DNA from: Tangfeifania diversioriginum | GTDB lineage: Bacteria; Bacteroidota; Bacteroidia; Bacteroidales; Prolixibacteraceae | DNA: 64,000 bases | Direction of reading: 5' to 3' | Assembly (NCBI RefSeq): GCF_900141875.1 | Contig: NZ_FQZE01000007.1 | Span: forward strand, 62,001 to 126,000 | Shown here: piece after piece, positions 55,733-63,200 of the stretch | Numbering within the stretch: the stretch's first letter is position 1 | How the letters are laid out: every line of letters starts with the position of its first letter | Translations under genes and position numbers: made by a program | Notes under the pieces: model-generated | Seen by the model: the letters and a program-made list of their open reading frames with translations, nothing else | Database searches by the model: none | What the model was told of the DNA's origin: nothing

Positions 55733-56683
55733 ATGAAAAAGACATTAGCAATAATTTTGGTTTGCTGCATGTATGTATCTGTTCAAAATGCAGTTGCGCA
55801 AAACAACAAAGACAAAAGATCGGATGTGAATACAACATTCGAAGCCATAAAAGAAAAATGTAAAGATATTCCGCTGGATGAGCGAATTCGCATAACCGTT
55901 GCACGCTTTTCTGCAACAGCATCAAATGCACCATCTGTTCTGGGCGAGAATATGAGCACAATGCTCACTAATGCACTCAGTGAGGTCAACTGTTTTAACG
56001 TGCTGGAGGAGCAAAAAAACATGGCGGATGTTACCTCAGAAATCGACGCTTCAAACTCCGAATATTTTAATTCAGCCACTGGACTGGAAAAAGGGAAATT
56101 GAAACTTGCACAGATTGTTGTTACAGGTGAAGTTACCGAATATAATTCTTCATCTACAGGAACCAGAGTTTTGGGAATTGGTGGGGCTGTGAAAAAAGCG
56201 AAAATTGGATTCATTTTAAAAATAATAAATCCGCAAACTCGTGAAATTCTAAAATCAAAAAGCATCAATACTGAAAGTACAACAGCTAAATCTTTTAGAG
56301 TGAGTTTTTTAGCTCACAGTTCTGATACTGATCCTGCGGTTGCTGATGCTCTGGAAAAAGGAATAATTGAGGCAACTGAATATCTTACAGATGAAATGGA
56401 TAATATTCCGCTGCCTTCAGAAGATGAACTGGGTTCCAACCTTACGATGCTAATCGTTAATGATGTCTCTTTTTCTGAAAAAAGTACATTGCTAAATTTG
56501 ATAGAAAGCCATTCTGAAGTAAAAAAGGCTGAACTTTCAAAATTTGCTGATAATACAGCGATATATTCGGTCAGACATGTTGGAAGTACCGATGAACTTG
56601 CAACCATTATTGACAGGAAGTACGGAGGCCAATTTGAAATTACCGGTGTTCAATCGGGTGAGATTGCTATGAAATCAAAGTAA
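55733..56683 (+). CDS. CsgG-domain exported protein with extra C-terminal domain
   Basis: The 316-residue protein has a signal peptide that looks like type I (cut after QNAVA, residue 22) rather than the lipoprotein signal of true CsgG. The CsgG/HfaB-type domain spans about 45-215: IRITVARFSATASN, GENMSTMLTNALSEV, FNVLEEQKNM, QIVVTGEVTEY and AKIGFILKIINPQT. A C-terminal alpha/beta segment (LLNLIESHSEVKKAELSKFA, then VRHVGSTDELATIIDRK) follows, resembling the small ferredoxin-like domains attached to other CsgG-like proteins. In curli systems CsgG forms an outer-membrane pore for amyloid export. No curli subunits lie nearby. Confidence 0.8.
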   Translation: MKKTLAIILVCCMYVSVQNAVAQNNKDKRSDVNTTFEAIKEKCKDIPLDERIRITVARFSATASNAPSVLGENMSTMLTNALSEVNCFNVLEEQKNMADVTSEIDASNSEYFNSATGLEKGKLKLAQIVVTGEVTEYNSSSTGTRVLGIGGAVKKAKIGFILKIINPQTREILKSKSINTESTTAKSFRVSFLAHSSDTDPAVADALEKGIIEATEYLTDEMDNIPLPSEDELGSNLTMLIVNDVSFSEKSTLLNLIESHSEVKKAELSKFADNTAIYSVRHVGSTDELATIIDRKYGGQFEITGVQSGEIAMKSK

Positions 56684-56701
56684 ACTTTCATAATCAAATT
56701 A

Positions 56702-58378
56702 ATGAAAATTACATACCTAACAATTACCGCAATTTTCCTGATAGCTAACTTGCTTGCACAAGATCAGGAACTAGAGGAAAAACTGGATTTTCTTAAGGAG
56801 AACACAGTTCCGGTGAAAGACAAAAGAACCGAATACCGGCAGACTTTCAGCTATGATCCCGAGAACTACCTGTTGCTGTCAATCAGTATTGTTGATTCCC
56901 GTAAAGGAGAAGAAATTATTATGTCGGTAAATGCGATTGACATTAACCCTTTCCTGGTAAAATTTGAACCCAGTAAAGAAGTCGTGGAAATTACAGCCGG
57001 CACAAACGGAGGGAGGGATTTGGTTAAGGTTGTAGAGGATGGTGAAATTCAGAATTACGATGACGAGCTGGTTTTTTATGCCTCAGGAATTGAAGAAGCG
57101 CGGCAACTGGCCGATGCGTTGAAGGCAGTTGCCGAATACGCAAAAGACAATTCAGAATCATTAATAAGTGTCAGCAACGACAAGCAAACCTTACTGAATG
57201 AAATCGACAATGCAATTCAGGAAGTTAAAGTTAACGATGACGTTTATGTTCAGGAATTTAGTTTTGATTCGGAAAACAACAACATTGTAACCTTTAAAAT
57301 AAGCAATGCCACCGGTGATGAAGTAGAACAGTTTACAGTTAATATTGCAGACTTGAACTTGCATAAAATTGATTTTGAGACTGATAGGGAAGAAGTGGTC
57401 ATTCCCGTTGTAACCAAAGGCGAGCGCGATTTGATTGCCTATACCGAGAATGGCGAAACCGGTAATTATACAAACGAACTGGAATTAAAAGTAAATTCAA
57501 TTGAAGAAGCCCGCATGCTTGAAGCTCAGCTTGAAGCACTTGTTGCACTGGCCGAAAAAGAGGAAACCGTAGATTATTCAAGCTTTTCTTACCAGCAGTG
57601 TCTTGATATTCTTCAGAATAATATCGGACAGGTTGTGATTAACCAGGATGCGTATGATCAGGAATTTGAGATTTCTCCCGATAACGACCTCGTATTTATT
57701 TATACACTGAACGATGTTTCGGAAGGTGAAAAATATGAATACGTTGTTAACGCGGCCGATTTTGGTAAGGTTCCGGTAAATTTTGATACGGACAAAAACA
57801 GCGTGTTGATTGAATTAAAGACAGCAGGTGATCGTGAATTGATACGGGTTACCGAAAATAACGAAGATGTGGACTATGAAAGCGAAATGAAAATCAGAAG
57901 TCCGGATGTGGAAACTGCTCGTGAAGTGGCTGCTGTTTTTTCCCGTTTTAACCAACTGGCTTTGGAAAAAATGGAAAAGTCAGTTGCTTTTCCTGATGTT
58001 TCCGAAGCAGAAAATTATGTGCTTAGTGCTGTTGCAGATGTTGTGGTGGAAACCGATACGTACCAGCAATCGCTTGAAAAAGGAAGCAGCGAATGCCTTC
58101 TTAAATACAATTTAACCGATGTAAGTGACGATACGAGATATGTTTATGAATTTAACCTGAAAGACGTGGATGTCAACAAAATTCATTTTGAAACCGATGG
58201 CGCCGAGGCGTTGGTTACCATTCAAATTAAAGGGGAAAATGATTTGGTACAAGTTTATGAAAACGGCGAAGCAGACGATTTTACAGATGAATTTCAAATT
58301 AAGGCAAAAGACTTAGAACAGGCACGTAAGCTGGAAACCGCATTCAAAATGATGACTGAATCATGTATGGAAAATTAA
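56702..58378 (+). CDS. Exported four-repeat protein of unknown fold
   Basis: A signal peptide (IFLIANLLA, cut before QDQELEE) precedes four tandem repeats of about 136 residues, with equivalent tyrosines at 45, 182, 318 and 454 (YRQTF, YVQEF, YDQEF, YQQSL). Each repeat contains a variable strand, N-x-x-D, a conserved IxFET/D-type strand, G-E-R/N-DLI-x-V-x-ENG, and a helix of the type IEEARxLxxxLxAL. I recognise no family. The next gene (OMP-like) starts 118 nt downstream; the CsgG-domain gene is 18 nt upstream. Confidence 0.75.
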   Translation: MKITYLTITAIFLIANLLAQDQELEEKLDFLKENTVPVKDKRTEYRQTFSYDPENYLLLSISIVDSRKGEEIIMSVNAIDINPFLVKFEPSKEVVEITAGTNGGRDLVKVVEDGEIQNYDDELVFYASGIEEARQLADALKAVAEYAKDNSESLISVSNDKQTLLNEIDNAIQEVKVNDDVYVQEFSFDSENNNIVTFKISNATGDEVEQFTVNIADLNLHKIDFETDREEVVIPVVTKGERDLIAYTENGETGNYTNELELKVNSIEEARMLEAQLEALVALAEKEETVDYSSFSYQQCLDILQNNIGQVVINQDAYDQEFEISPDNDLVFIYTLNDVSEGEKYEYVVNAADFGKVPVNFDTDKNSVLIELKTAGDRELIRVTENNEDVDYESEMKIRSPDVETAREVAAVFSRFNQLALEKMEKSVAFPDVSEAENYVLSAVADVVVETDTYQQSLEKGSSECLLKYNLTDVSDDTRYVYEFNLKDVDVNKIHFETDGAEALVTIQIKGENDLVQVYENGEADDFTDEFQIKAKDLEQARKLETAFKMMTESCMEN

Positions 58379-58496
58379 AAAACATTTTTTATAGAAAGTT
58401 ATGATACCAAACAAACGGCTTAATTTTTCGAGTAGAAACATTTTTTTTTGAATATTAATATAAAACTTTAGTTATTAACTTTATAAAACGAATTTC

Positions 58497-58991
58497 ATGA
58501 AAAAATTTGCATTACTATTTAGTACAATTCTTTTTTTTGCTTTTGCATCAAACGCCCAACCTATTGAAGAAGGTGAATCTCAAGTTAATGTTGGGATTGG
58601 CCTTTCTACCTATGGTTTACCTTTTTACGGCGGAATAGAATTTGGTGTGGCAGAGAACATTTCAGTAGGCGGCGAGTTTAGTTACCGAAAGTGGGGTAAA
58701 TATTCAGTTTACAGCCCTTCGATAATTACGATTGCCGGAATTGGAAATTACCATTTTAATGAATTGTTTGATGTGCCGCCGGAGTATGATATATATGCAG
58801 GCTTGTCGCTTGGGTATTCCATTTGGTCAGACAATGACAGGTATAGTTATTCATGGTTCAGGGGATCCGGAGTCTATTTTACCGGGCAGGTAGGTGCTCG
58901 CTATTTTGTGAGCGATAACTTTGCTATTAACGTTGAATTTGGCGGAGGAACATATTCCGGCGGAAAATTGGGTGTTACTTTTAAAATATAA
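58497..58991 (+). CDS. Small outer-membrane beta-barrel-like protein
   Basis: The signal peptide (FALLFSTILFFAFASNA) is followed by about eight amphipathic strands of 9-11 residues (QVNVGIGLST, GGIEFGVAEN, ISVGGEFSYR, SIITIAGIGNYHF, YDIYAGLSLGYSI, GVYFTGQVGARYF, FAINVEFGGG, GGKLGVTFKI), each rich in Gly and aromatic residues and ending at the C-terminal Ile. This is the pattern of small OmpW/porin-family barrels. The 164-residue size suits an eight-stranded barrel. It closes the exported operon. Confidence 0.78.
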   Translation: MKKFALLFSTILFFAFASNAQPIEEGESQVNVGIGLSTYGLPFYGGIEFGVAENISVGGEFSYRKWGKYSVYSPSIITIAGIGNYHFNELFDVPPEYDIYAGLSLGYSIWSDNDRYSYSWFRGSGVYFTGQVGARYFVSDNFAINVEFGGGTYSGGKLGVTFKI

Positions 58992-59180
58992 ACCCAATTA
59001 AGTTGCAAGAGTCGAAGGCTCATTTATTTGGTATTTATTTGATCTTGGGTAAATTATTTGCATTGTGTAACATCCTTTACTCCATTTTGTGTAGAATTTT
59101 TCTTGCCATATCACTCCACTCATTGGATCCCAGAAATTAACTGAACATTTGGGACAACAATTGCAAAACATTTACTATGT

Positions 59181-59268
59181 GCGGTACCGGAAAAGAACTG
59201 GAAACTGTGACTTCGGACGCTACTGAACTCTGATTGTCTCCACTTTCTAAGTCGTTTTCCGGTACCGC
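59181..59268. repeat. 14-bp perfect inverted repeat around the 3' end of the permease gene
   Basis: GCGGTACCGGAAAA (59181-59194) and its exact reverse complement (59255-59268) are 60 bp apart. The right arm is part of the permease's final codons (W-R-Y-R-K). The spacer 58992-59246 holds no supported gene. Confidence 0.8.
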
Positions 59269-60365
59269 CAAATCGCAAGGCTCAAAAAGATAATCCCCAA
59301 CACCACGAGTGAGAAGAATTCTTCCAGTAAATCGAAAAAACCGGAACCCTTGAGCAGGATGTTGCGCATGATTTTCATGAAATAGTAAATTGGGTTGAGG
59401 TGGTTGAAAGTCTGCGCCCACTCGGGCATGCTTTCAACGGGTGTGAAAATGCCGCCCATCAGAATAAAGATCATCATAAAAAAGAAGCTGATGAACATCA
59501 CCTGCTGCTGGGTGTCGGCAACCGTGGAAATAAACAACCCGAGACCGAGCACGCCCAACAGGTAAAGTCCGGCAAAACCGAACAGCAGCCACAGGCTTCC
59601 CACAACCGGCAAATTGAAAACCAGCCAGGCAATAAACAACCCGAATGCGAGGTCGAACAATGCAATTATCCAAAACGGAACCAGTTTGCCGATGATGAAG
59701 TGATGTTTGCGAATGGGTGTAACATTAAGTTGCTCGATGGTGCCGATTTCTTTTTCGCGCACCAGGTTCATCCCCGACATGAACATTCCGATGATGGTGA
59801 CCAGAATCGCCAGAATTCCTGGCGCCATGTACCACTTGTAATCCAGTTCATTGTTAAACCAGTAACTTTCTGTGATCTTTATTTCGTTTGGTGGCGTGAG
59901 ATTAGGGATGCCCCGCCATTCCGCAATTAGATTTTGATTGAACCCGCCGAAGATTCGCGCCGAATAGGAATAGATGAGTTGAGCCGTATTTCCGTCGATG
60001 GCATTGACAAGCAGTTGCAGTTTTTGCTCGTTTTCGCGCACCAGTTCGCGTTCCATGTTGGCCGGGATTACAAGCACAGCATCTGCCTCGTCGGTCAGCA
60101 TCATTTCCTCGCCAAATTGTTCATCGGGCACAATCGATGTTACGTTGTAAAACGGAATGCCGTCAAATTTGGCTATCAGCTCTCGCGAAGCAGAAGACAA
60201 ATCGTAGTCAACCACCACCATATCGATTTTTTTCAAATCGTAGGTAGCTGCGAAAACCAAAATCAGCATTTGCATCAACGGCACCCCAATAATCATCGGC
60301 AGCATGGTTTTGTTCCTGAAAATTTGGAGGAATTCTTTTTGGAGAAGGTATTTTATTGTTTTCAT
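59247..60365 (-). CDS. ABC-2 type permease (YbhS/YbhR-like), distal
   Basis: The 372-residue protein has an N-terminal helix (about 20-40), a long periplasmic domain (about 45-185) and five C-terminal helices with GMNLVREKEIGTIEQLNVTP (about 205-224), the cytoplasmic coupling segment of ABC-2 permeases. It would pair with the neighbouring permease and an ATPase to export lipids or drugs. It starts after a palindrome/heptad spacer and ends at the 14-bp inverted repeat. Confidence 0.88.
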   Translation of the reverse strand: MKTIKYLLQKEFLQIFRNKTMLPMIIGVPLMQMLILVFAATYDLKKIDMVVVDYDLSSASRELIAKFDGIPFYNVTSIVPDEQFGEEMMLTDEADAVLVIPANMERELVRENEQKLQLLVNAIDGNTAQLIYSYSARIFGGFNQNLIAEWRGIPNLTPPNEIKITESYWFNNELDYKWYMAPGILAILVTIIGMFMSGMNLVREKEIGTIEQLNVTPIRKHHFIIGKLVPFWIIALFDLAFGLFIAWLVFNLPVVGSLWLLFGFAGLYLLGVLGLGLFISTVADTQQQVMFISFFFMMIFILMGGIFTPVESMPEWAQTFNHLNPIYYFMKIMRNILLKGSGFFDLLEEFFSLVVLGIIFLSLAIWRYRKTT

Positions 60366-60367
60366 TT

Positions 60368-60393
60368 GTTACAAGTTACAGGTTGCACGTTTT
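60368..60393. repeat. Period-7 tandem repeat array between the permease genes
   Basis: GTTACAA, GTTACAG, GTTGCAC, then GTTTT: three and a half heptads of the GTT type, directly abutting the GC-rich palindrome. It has the same relative arrangement as the pair at 2527-2629. Confidence 0.7.
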
Positions 60394-60421
60394 CTCCCCC
60401 TTTGGGGGAGTTAGAGGGGCT
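60394..60421 (-). repeat. GC-rich palindromic dispersed element, copy 2
   Basis: Core CTCCCCCTTTGGGGGAG followed by TTAGAGGGGCT, ending 2 bp from the proximal permease stop codon (60423). It diverges slightly from copies 1 and 3 but keeps the palindrome and orientation. Confidence 0.78.
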
Positions 60422-60422
60422 C

Positions 60423-61529
60423 TCACTCCAATCGTATCTTAAACTTCCTCACACTCACCGCCACAAAAAACAAAGTCATTCCAATCAATATTAGCGTCTC
60501 TTTCCAGATAAAGGCCATTCCGACTCCCTTGAGCATGATGCCGCGGATGATGGAAATGAACCAGCGGGCGGGCATGATGTGGCTCAGCCACTGCAGAATC
60601 TCGGGCATGTTCTCGATGGGAAAAATAAAACCCGACAACAGAATGGTTGGCAGCATCAGTACAATCATCGAAATAAACATGGCGGTCATCTGGCTTTTTG
60701 CCATGGTGGAAATTAGGATGCCCAAGCAGAGAGCCATCAAAATGAAAAGGATGGTTTCGAGCATCAGCAAAATAAAGCTTCCGGTAATGGGAACGCCAAA
60801 AACAAACAATCCGATAAGCACAATTACAAAAGCATTGACAATCGACAGCAGCAGGTATGGTAATACTTTTCCGATGATGATCTGCGCCGGTTTCAGCGGC
60901 GATACCAGCAATATTTCCATGGTTCCCAGCTCTTTTTCGCGGGTGATGGAGATGGAAGTCATCATTGCCGAAATGAGCATCAAAATCAGCGCCATCGTTC
61001 CCGGCACAAACATGTAGGCACTTTTCATCTCCTCGTTAAAATACATCCGCACTTCCGGCTGAATCTGCATTGGCAGCTCTTGATTGGGATTCATTTTTTG
61101 TACGTAGTCGTTGATGATGCCGCGGGTATAGGAAACGGCCAGCCGCGCCATGTTCGGGTCCGATGCATCGGCAATCAACTGCACGTTTGCTGTCCCTTCT
61201 TTTATTAGTTTCTCGCCAAAATTACTTTCAAAAACGATAATCTCCTTCACTTCACCTTTTCGGAAGGTTTCCTCTATTCCGCTGGTGTTTTGCAGATCGT
61301 CGACCAAAACAAAGTACCCCGACGAAAGCAGTTTGTTGGTAATCTGCTGCGTGGTTTCATCCTTAGATTGGTCGTAAATGGCAATCCGCACATCTTTGAT
61401 TTCGTTTTTGATGACCGTTCCGAAAATCAGTAGCTGCGCCACCGGAATTCCGAACAAAATCAGCATCGTCCGCGGATCGCGAAAAATGTGGAAGAATTCT
61501 TTTTTGATGAAGGAAAGTAATTGAGCCAT
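60423..61529 (-). CDS. ABC-2 type permease (YbhS/YbhR-like), proximal
   Basis: The 368-residue protein has an N-terminal helix, a periplasmic domain to about 185 and a C-terminal membrane domain with SITREKELGTMEILLVSPLK (about 200-219), the same coupling motif as its distal neighbour. The two permeases presumably form a heterodimer served by the upstream ATPases. The start follows the first four-helix-bundle insertion. Confidence 0.88.
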   Translation of the reverse strand: MAQLLSFIKKEFFHIFRDPRTMLILFGIPVAQLLIFGTVIKNEIKDVRIAIYDQSKDETTQQITNKLLSSGYFVLVDDLQNTSGIEETFRKGEVKEIIVFESNFGEKLIKEGTANVQLIADASDPNMARLAVSYTRGIINDYVQKMNPNQELPMQIQPEVRMYFNEEMKSAYMFVPGTMALILMLISAMMTSISITREKELGTMEILLVSPLKPAQIIIGKVLPYLLLSIVNAFVIVLIGLFVFGVPITGSFILLMLETILFILMALCLGILISTMAKSQMTAMFISMIVLMLPTILLSGFIFPIENMPEILQWLSHIMPARWFISIIRGIMLKGVGMAFIWKETLILIGMTLFFVAVSVRKFKIRLE

Positions 61530-61530
61530 T

Positions 61531-61540
61531 AGTAGTTAGT
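61531..61540. repeat. Inverted repeat arm flanking four-helix-bundle gene 1 (left)
   Basis: AGTAGTTAGT, part of heptads (TAGTAGT, TAGTTTT, TAGTTTA). Its perfect reverse complement ACTAACTACT is at 61967-61976, on the other side of the 61543-61893 gene. Confidence 0.8.
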
Positions 61541-61542
61541 TT

Positions 61543-61893
61543 TTAGTTTAAGCTTTTTTGTAATCCGGTAATCATTTTTTGAATTTTCTCTAACTCAGAA
61601 AATATTGATACGTAAATGTTGTGGTCGATAAATCCAAGTTCTTTGGAAATAATTAGTTGTGTTTCAAGTTCAAAAGAGGAATCTTTGGCAATATCTAAGA
61701 AATGCGAAAAATCTTTTTTTGTTCCCCTTCCGGCTCCTTCAGCAATATTGGAAGGAATAGAAACAGCACACCTCCTGATTTGTGAAGTAATTCCATAAAT
61801 CTCTTTTTTGGGAAAGTTAATAGTGGCTGAATAAATGTTTGTTACAAGTTGAATTGATTTCTGCCACACTTTTAGTTCTTTAAATTTGTTCAT
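61543..61893 (-). CDS. Four-helix-bundle protein (23S rRNA-IVS / S23 type), copy 1
   Basis: The 116-residue protein matches the IVS-encoded four-helix-bundle family (also the fold of Avd accessory proteins): FKELKVWQKSIQLVTNIY (helix 1), PKKEIYGITSQIRRCAVSIPSNIAEG (hallmark S-I-P-x-N-I-A-E-G, about 46-54), SFELETQLIISKELGFI and a final helix. Members occur inside 23S intervening sequences and as scattered single genes; the cellular role of the latter is unsettled. Here it splits an ABC exporter operon and is bordered by 10-bp inverted repeats. Confidence 0.92.
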   Translation of the reverse strand: MNKFKELKVWQKSIQLVTNIYSATINFPKKEIYGITSQIRRCAVSIPSNIAEGAGRGTKKDFSHFLDIAKDSSFELETQLIISKELGFIDHNIYVSIFSELEKIQKMITGLQKSLN

Positions 61894-61959
61894 GATTTTA
61901 AATTTTGATTAAACAATAAATTAATTTGATAATATTTACACTTGCTCTTTTTACTAAAG

Positions 61960-61987
61960 ACTATTGACTAACTACTCACTACTCATT
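61960..61987. repeat. Heptad array containing the right inverted arm of four-helix-bundle gene 1
   Basis: Four heptads of the ACT type: ACTATTG, ACTAACT, ACTCACT, ACTCATT. The arm ACTAACTACT at 61967-61976 is the reverse complement of 61531-61540. It precedes the third copy of the palindromic element. Confidence 0.78.
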
Positions 61988-62756
61988 CATTAGTGATTGT
62001 TTCCTGTCCCCCTCCTTCGGAGGGGTTAGGGGAGGCTCTCGCTATCCTCAAAAACACCTCATCCATATCCTTGGCATTGTACTTTTCTTTCAGTTTTGCC
62101 GGTGTGTCAAGCGCTTCTATTTTGCCGGCATCCATAATTGAAACGCGGTCGCAGTACTCGGCTTCGTCCATGTAGTGGGTGGTAACAAATACCGTAATTC
62201 CATCGTTAGCGGCTTCGTAAATCATGTCCCAGAATTTGCGGCGTGTAACAGGGTCAACTCCTCCGGTGGGTTCATCGAGAAACACAATTTTGGGCTCGTG
62301 AAAAACTGCTACCGAAAATGCCAGTTTTTGTTTCCACCCCAGCGGCAGTCCGGCAATCAGCTTGTTTTTAGCTTTTTCCATTTCCAGCTTTTTAAGCAGT
62401 TCACCCATTTTTTCCTTTCTACGTTTGGGCGAAATCCCATAAATCCCCGCATAAAACCGAATGTTTTCGGCCACCGTCAAGTCCTCGTAAAGCGAAAACT
62501 TTTGGCTCATGTAACCGATATTCTTCTTGATTTTCTCCGTTTCGGTATAGACATCGAACCCGGCCACATTCAGTTTCCCCGAAGTAGGAGAGGAGAGTCC
62601 GCTAAGAATACGAATGGCCGTGGTTTTGCCTGCACCGTTCGCCCCCAGAAAACCAAACACCTCGCCCTTGTACACATCAAACGTGAGGTTATCGTTGGCC
62701 GTGAACGAGCCGAATTTTTTGACGAGGTTTTTTACTCTGATAATTTCTTCTTTCAT
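61983..62756 (-). CDS. ABC transporter ATP-binding protein (YbhF-like half 2)
   Basis: Start at ATG 62756 (MKEEIIRVKNLVKKFGSF); the upstream codons lie in a tandem repeat. Walker A is GANGAGKTT (about 35-43), the signature position is LPLGWKQKLAFS and Walker B FLDEPTGG follows; the H-loop is VTTHYMDEA. The deviating signature is normal for this ATPase subfamily. The last 17 residues (ASPNPSEGGGQETITNE) are encoded by the palindromic element and the adjacent heptads, so the native C-terminus was probably replaced. Confidence 0.9.
   Translation of the reverse strand: MKEEIIRVKNLVKKFGSFTANDNLTFDVYKGEVFGFLGANGAGKTTAIRILSGLSSPTSGKLNVAGFDVYTETEKIKKNIGYMSQKFSLYEDLTVAENIRFYAGIYGISPKRRKEKMGELLKKLEMEKAKNKLIAGLPLGWKQKLAFSVAVFHEPKIVFLDEPTGGVDPVTRRKFWDMIYEAANDGITVFVTTHYMDEAEYCDRVSIMDAGKIEALDTPAKLKEKYNAKDMDEVFLRIARASPNPSEGGGQETITNE
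62008..62037 (-). repeat. GC-rich palindromic dispersed element, copy 3 (inside the ATPase 3' end)
   Basis: Core CCTCCTTCGGAGG plus GGTTAGGGGAGGCT. It lies inside the coding region of the second ATPase and supplies its SPNPSEGGG tail. It is nearly identical to copy 1. Confidence 0.82.
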
Positions 62757-62770
62757 AATTAAAAAGTTTA

Positions 62771-62792
62771 CAGTCGCAGTCACAGTCGCAGT
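62771..62792. repeat. Hexad array, left inverted arms of four-helix-bundle gene 2
   Basis: CAGTCGCAGT occurs at 62771-62780 and again at 62783-62792. The second copy runs into the stop codon of the four-helix-bundle gene. Its reverse complement is present twice on the far side of the gene (63203-63218). Confidence 0.82.
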
Positions 62793-63166
62793 TAAAAATC
62801 TTTGCTGCTTCCGAATTTATCCGGATTATTCATCATGTAGTTAAGAAGTTTACCAATTTCCAGACTCTCTGCATAAAGTGATTCATGTTCTTCTTTTTGT
62901 AAATAATTGCAGGCTAATGCAAAATCCAGCCAGACTGCTGTTTCACTATTTTCACCATCAGAATCAGTAAGTTTTGTAATAAAGTGTTTAGGATATATTC
63001 GTTTTCTGTAAGCTTCGGCAAGATTTGCACAAGTGGATCTGGAGGAACGTCTGATTTGGTCTGTTAAAGAATATCTTTCTTCTTTTGGAAATGATTTTGA
63101 AATCGAATAAATTTTCATTGCCAGTGCAAATGCTTTTTTGTATGCAAGTAATTCTTTAAAATCCAT
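62792..63166 (-). CDS. Four-helix-bundle protein (23S rRNA-IVS / S23 type), copy 2
   Basis: The 124-residue protein is a diverged paralogue of 61543-61893: FKELLAYKKAFALAMKIY, PKEERYSLTDQIRRSSRSTCANLAEAY (the usual S-I-P-x-N-I-A-E-G is altered to S-T-C-A-N-L-A-E-A) and the helix SETAVWLDFALACNYL. The two paralogues differ strongly, so they arrived separately rather than by local duplication. It lies between the two ATPase genes and is bounded by CAGTCGCAGT-type inverted repeats. Confidence 0.9.
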   Translation of the reverse strand: MDFKELLAYKKAFALAMKIYSISKSFPKEERYSLTDQIRRSSRSTCANLAEAYRKRIYPKHFITKLTDSDGENSETAVWLDFALACNYLQKEEHESLYAESLEIGKLLNYMMNNPDKFGSSKDF

Positions 63167-63200
63167 AATTCTATTTTTTTGTTGATTAGTTACTTTCTAC

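Noticed and set aside
51287-58991. Curli biogenesis locus
   Set aside because: Only a CsgG-type domain is present; no CsgA/CsgB-like amyloid repeats, CsgE or CsgF were seen.
61543-63166. Diversity-generating retroelement (four-helix-bundle proteins resemble Avd)
   Set aside because: No reverse transcriptase, template repeat or variable repeat is in the window, and the proteins fit the IVS/S23 group better.
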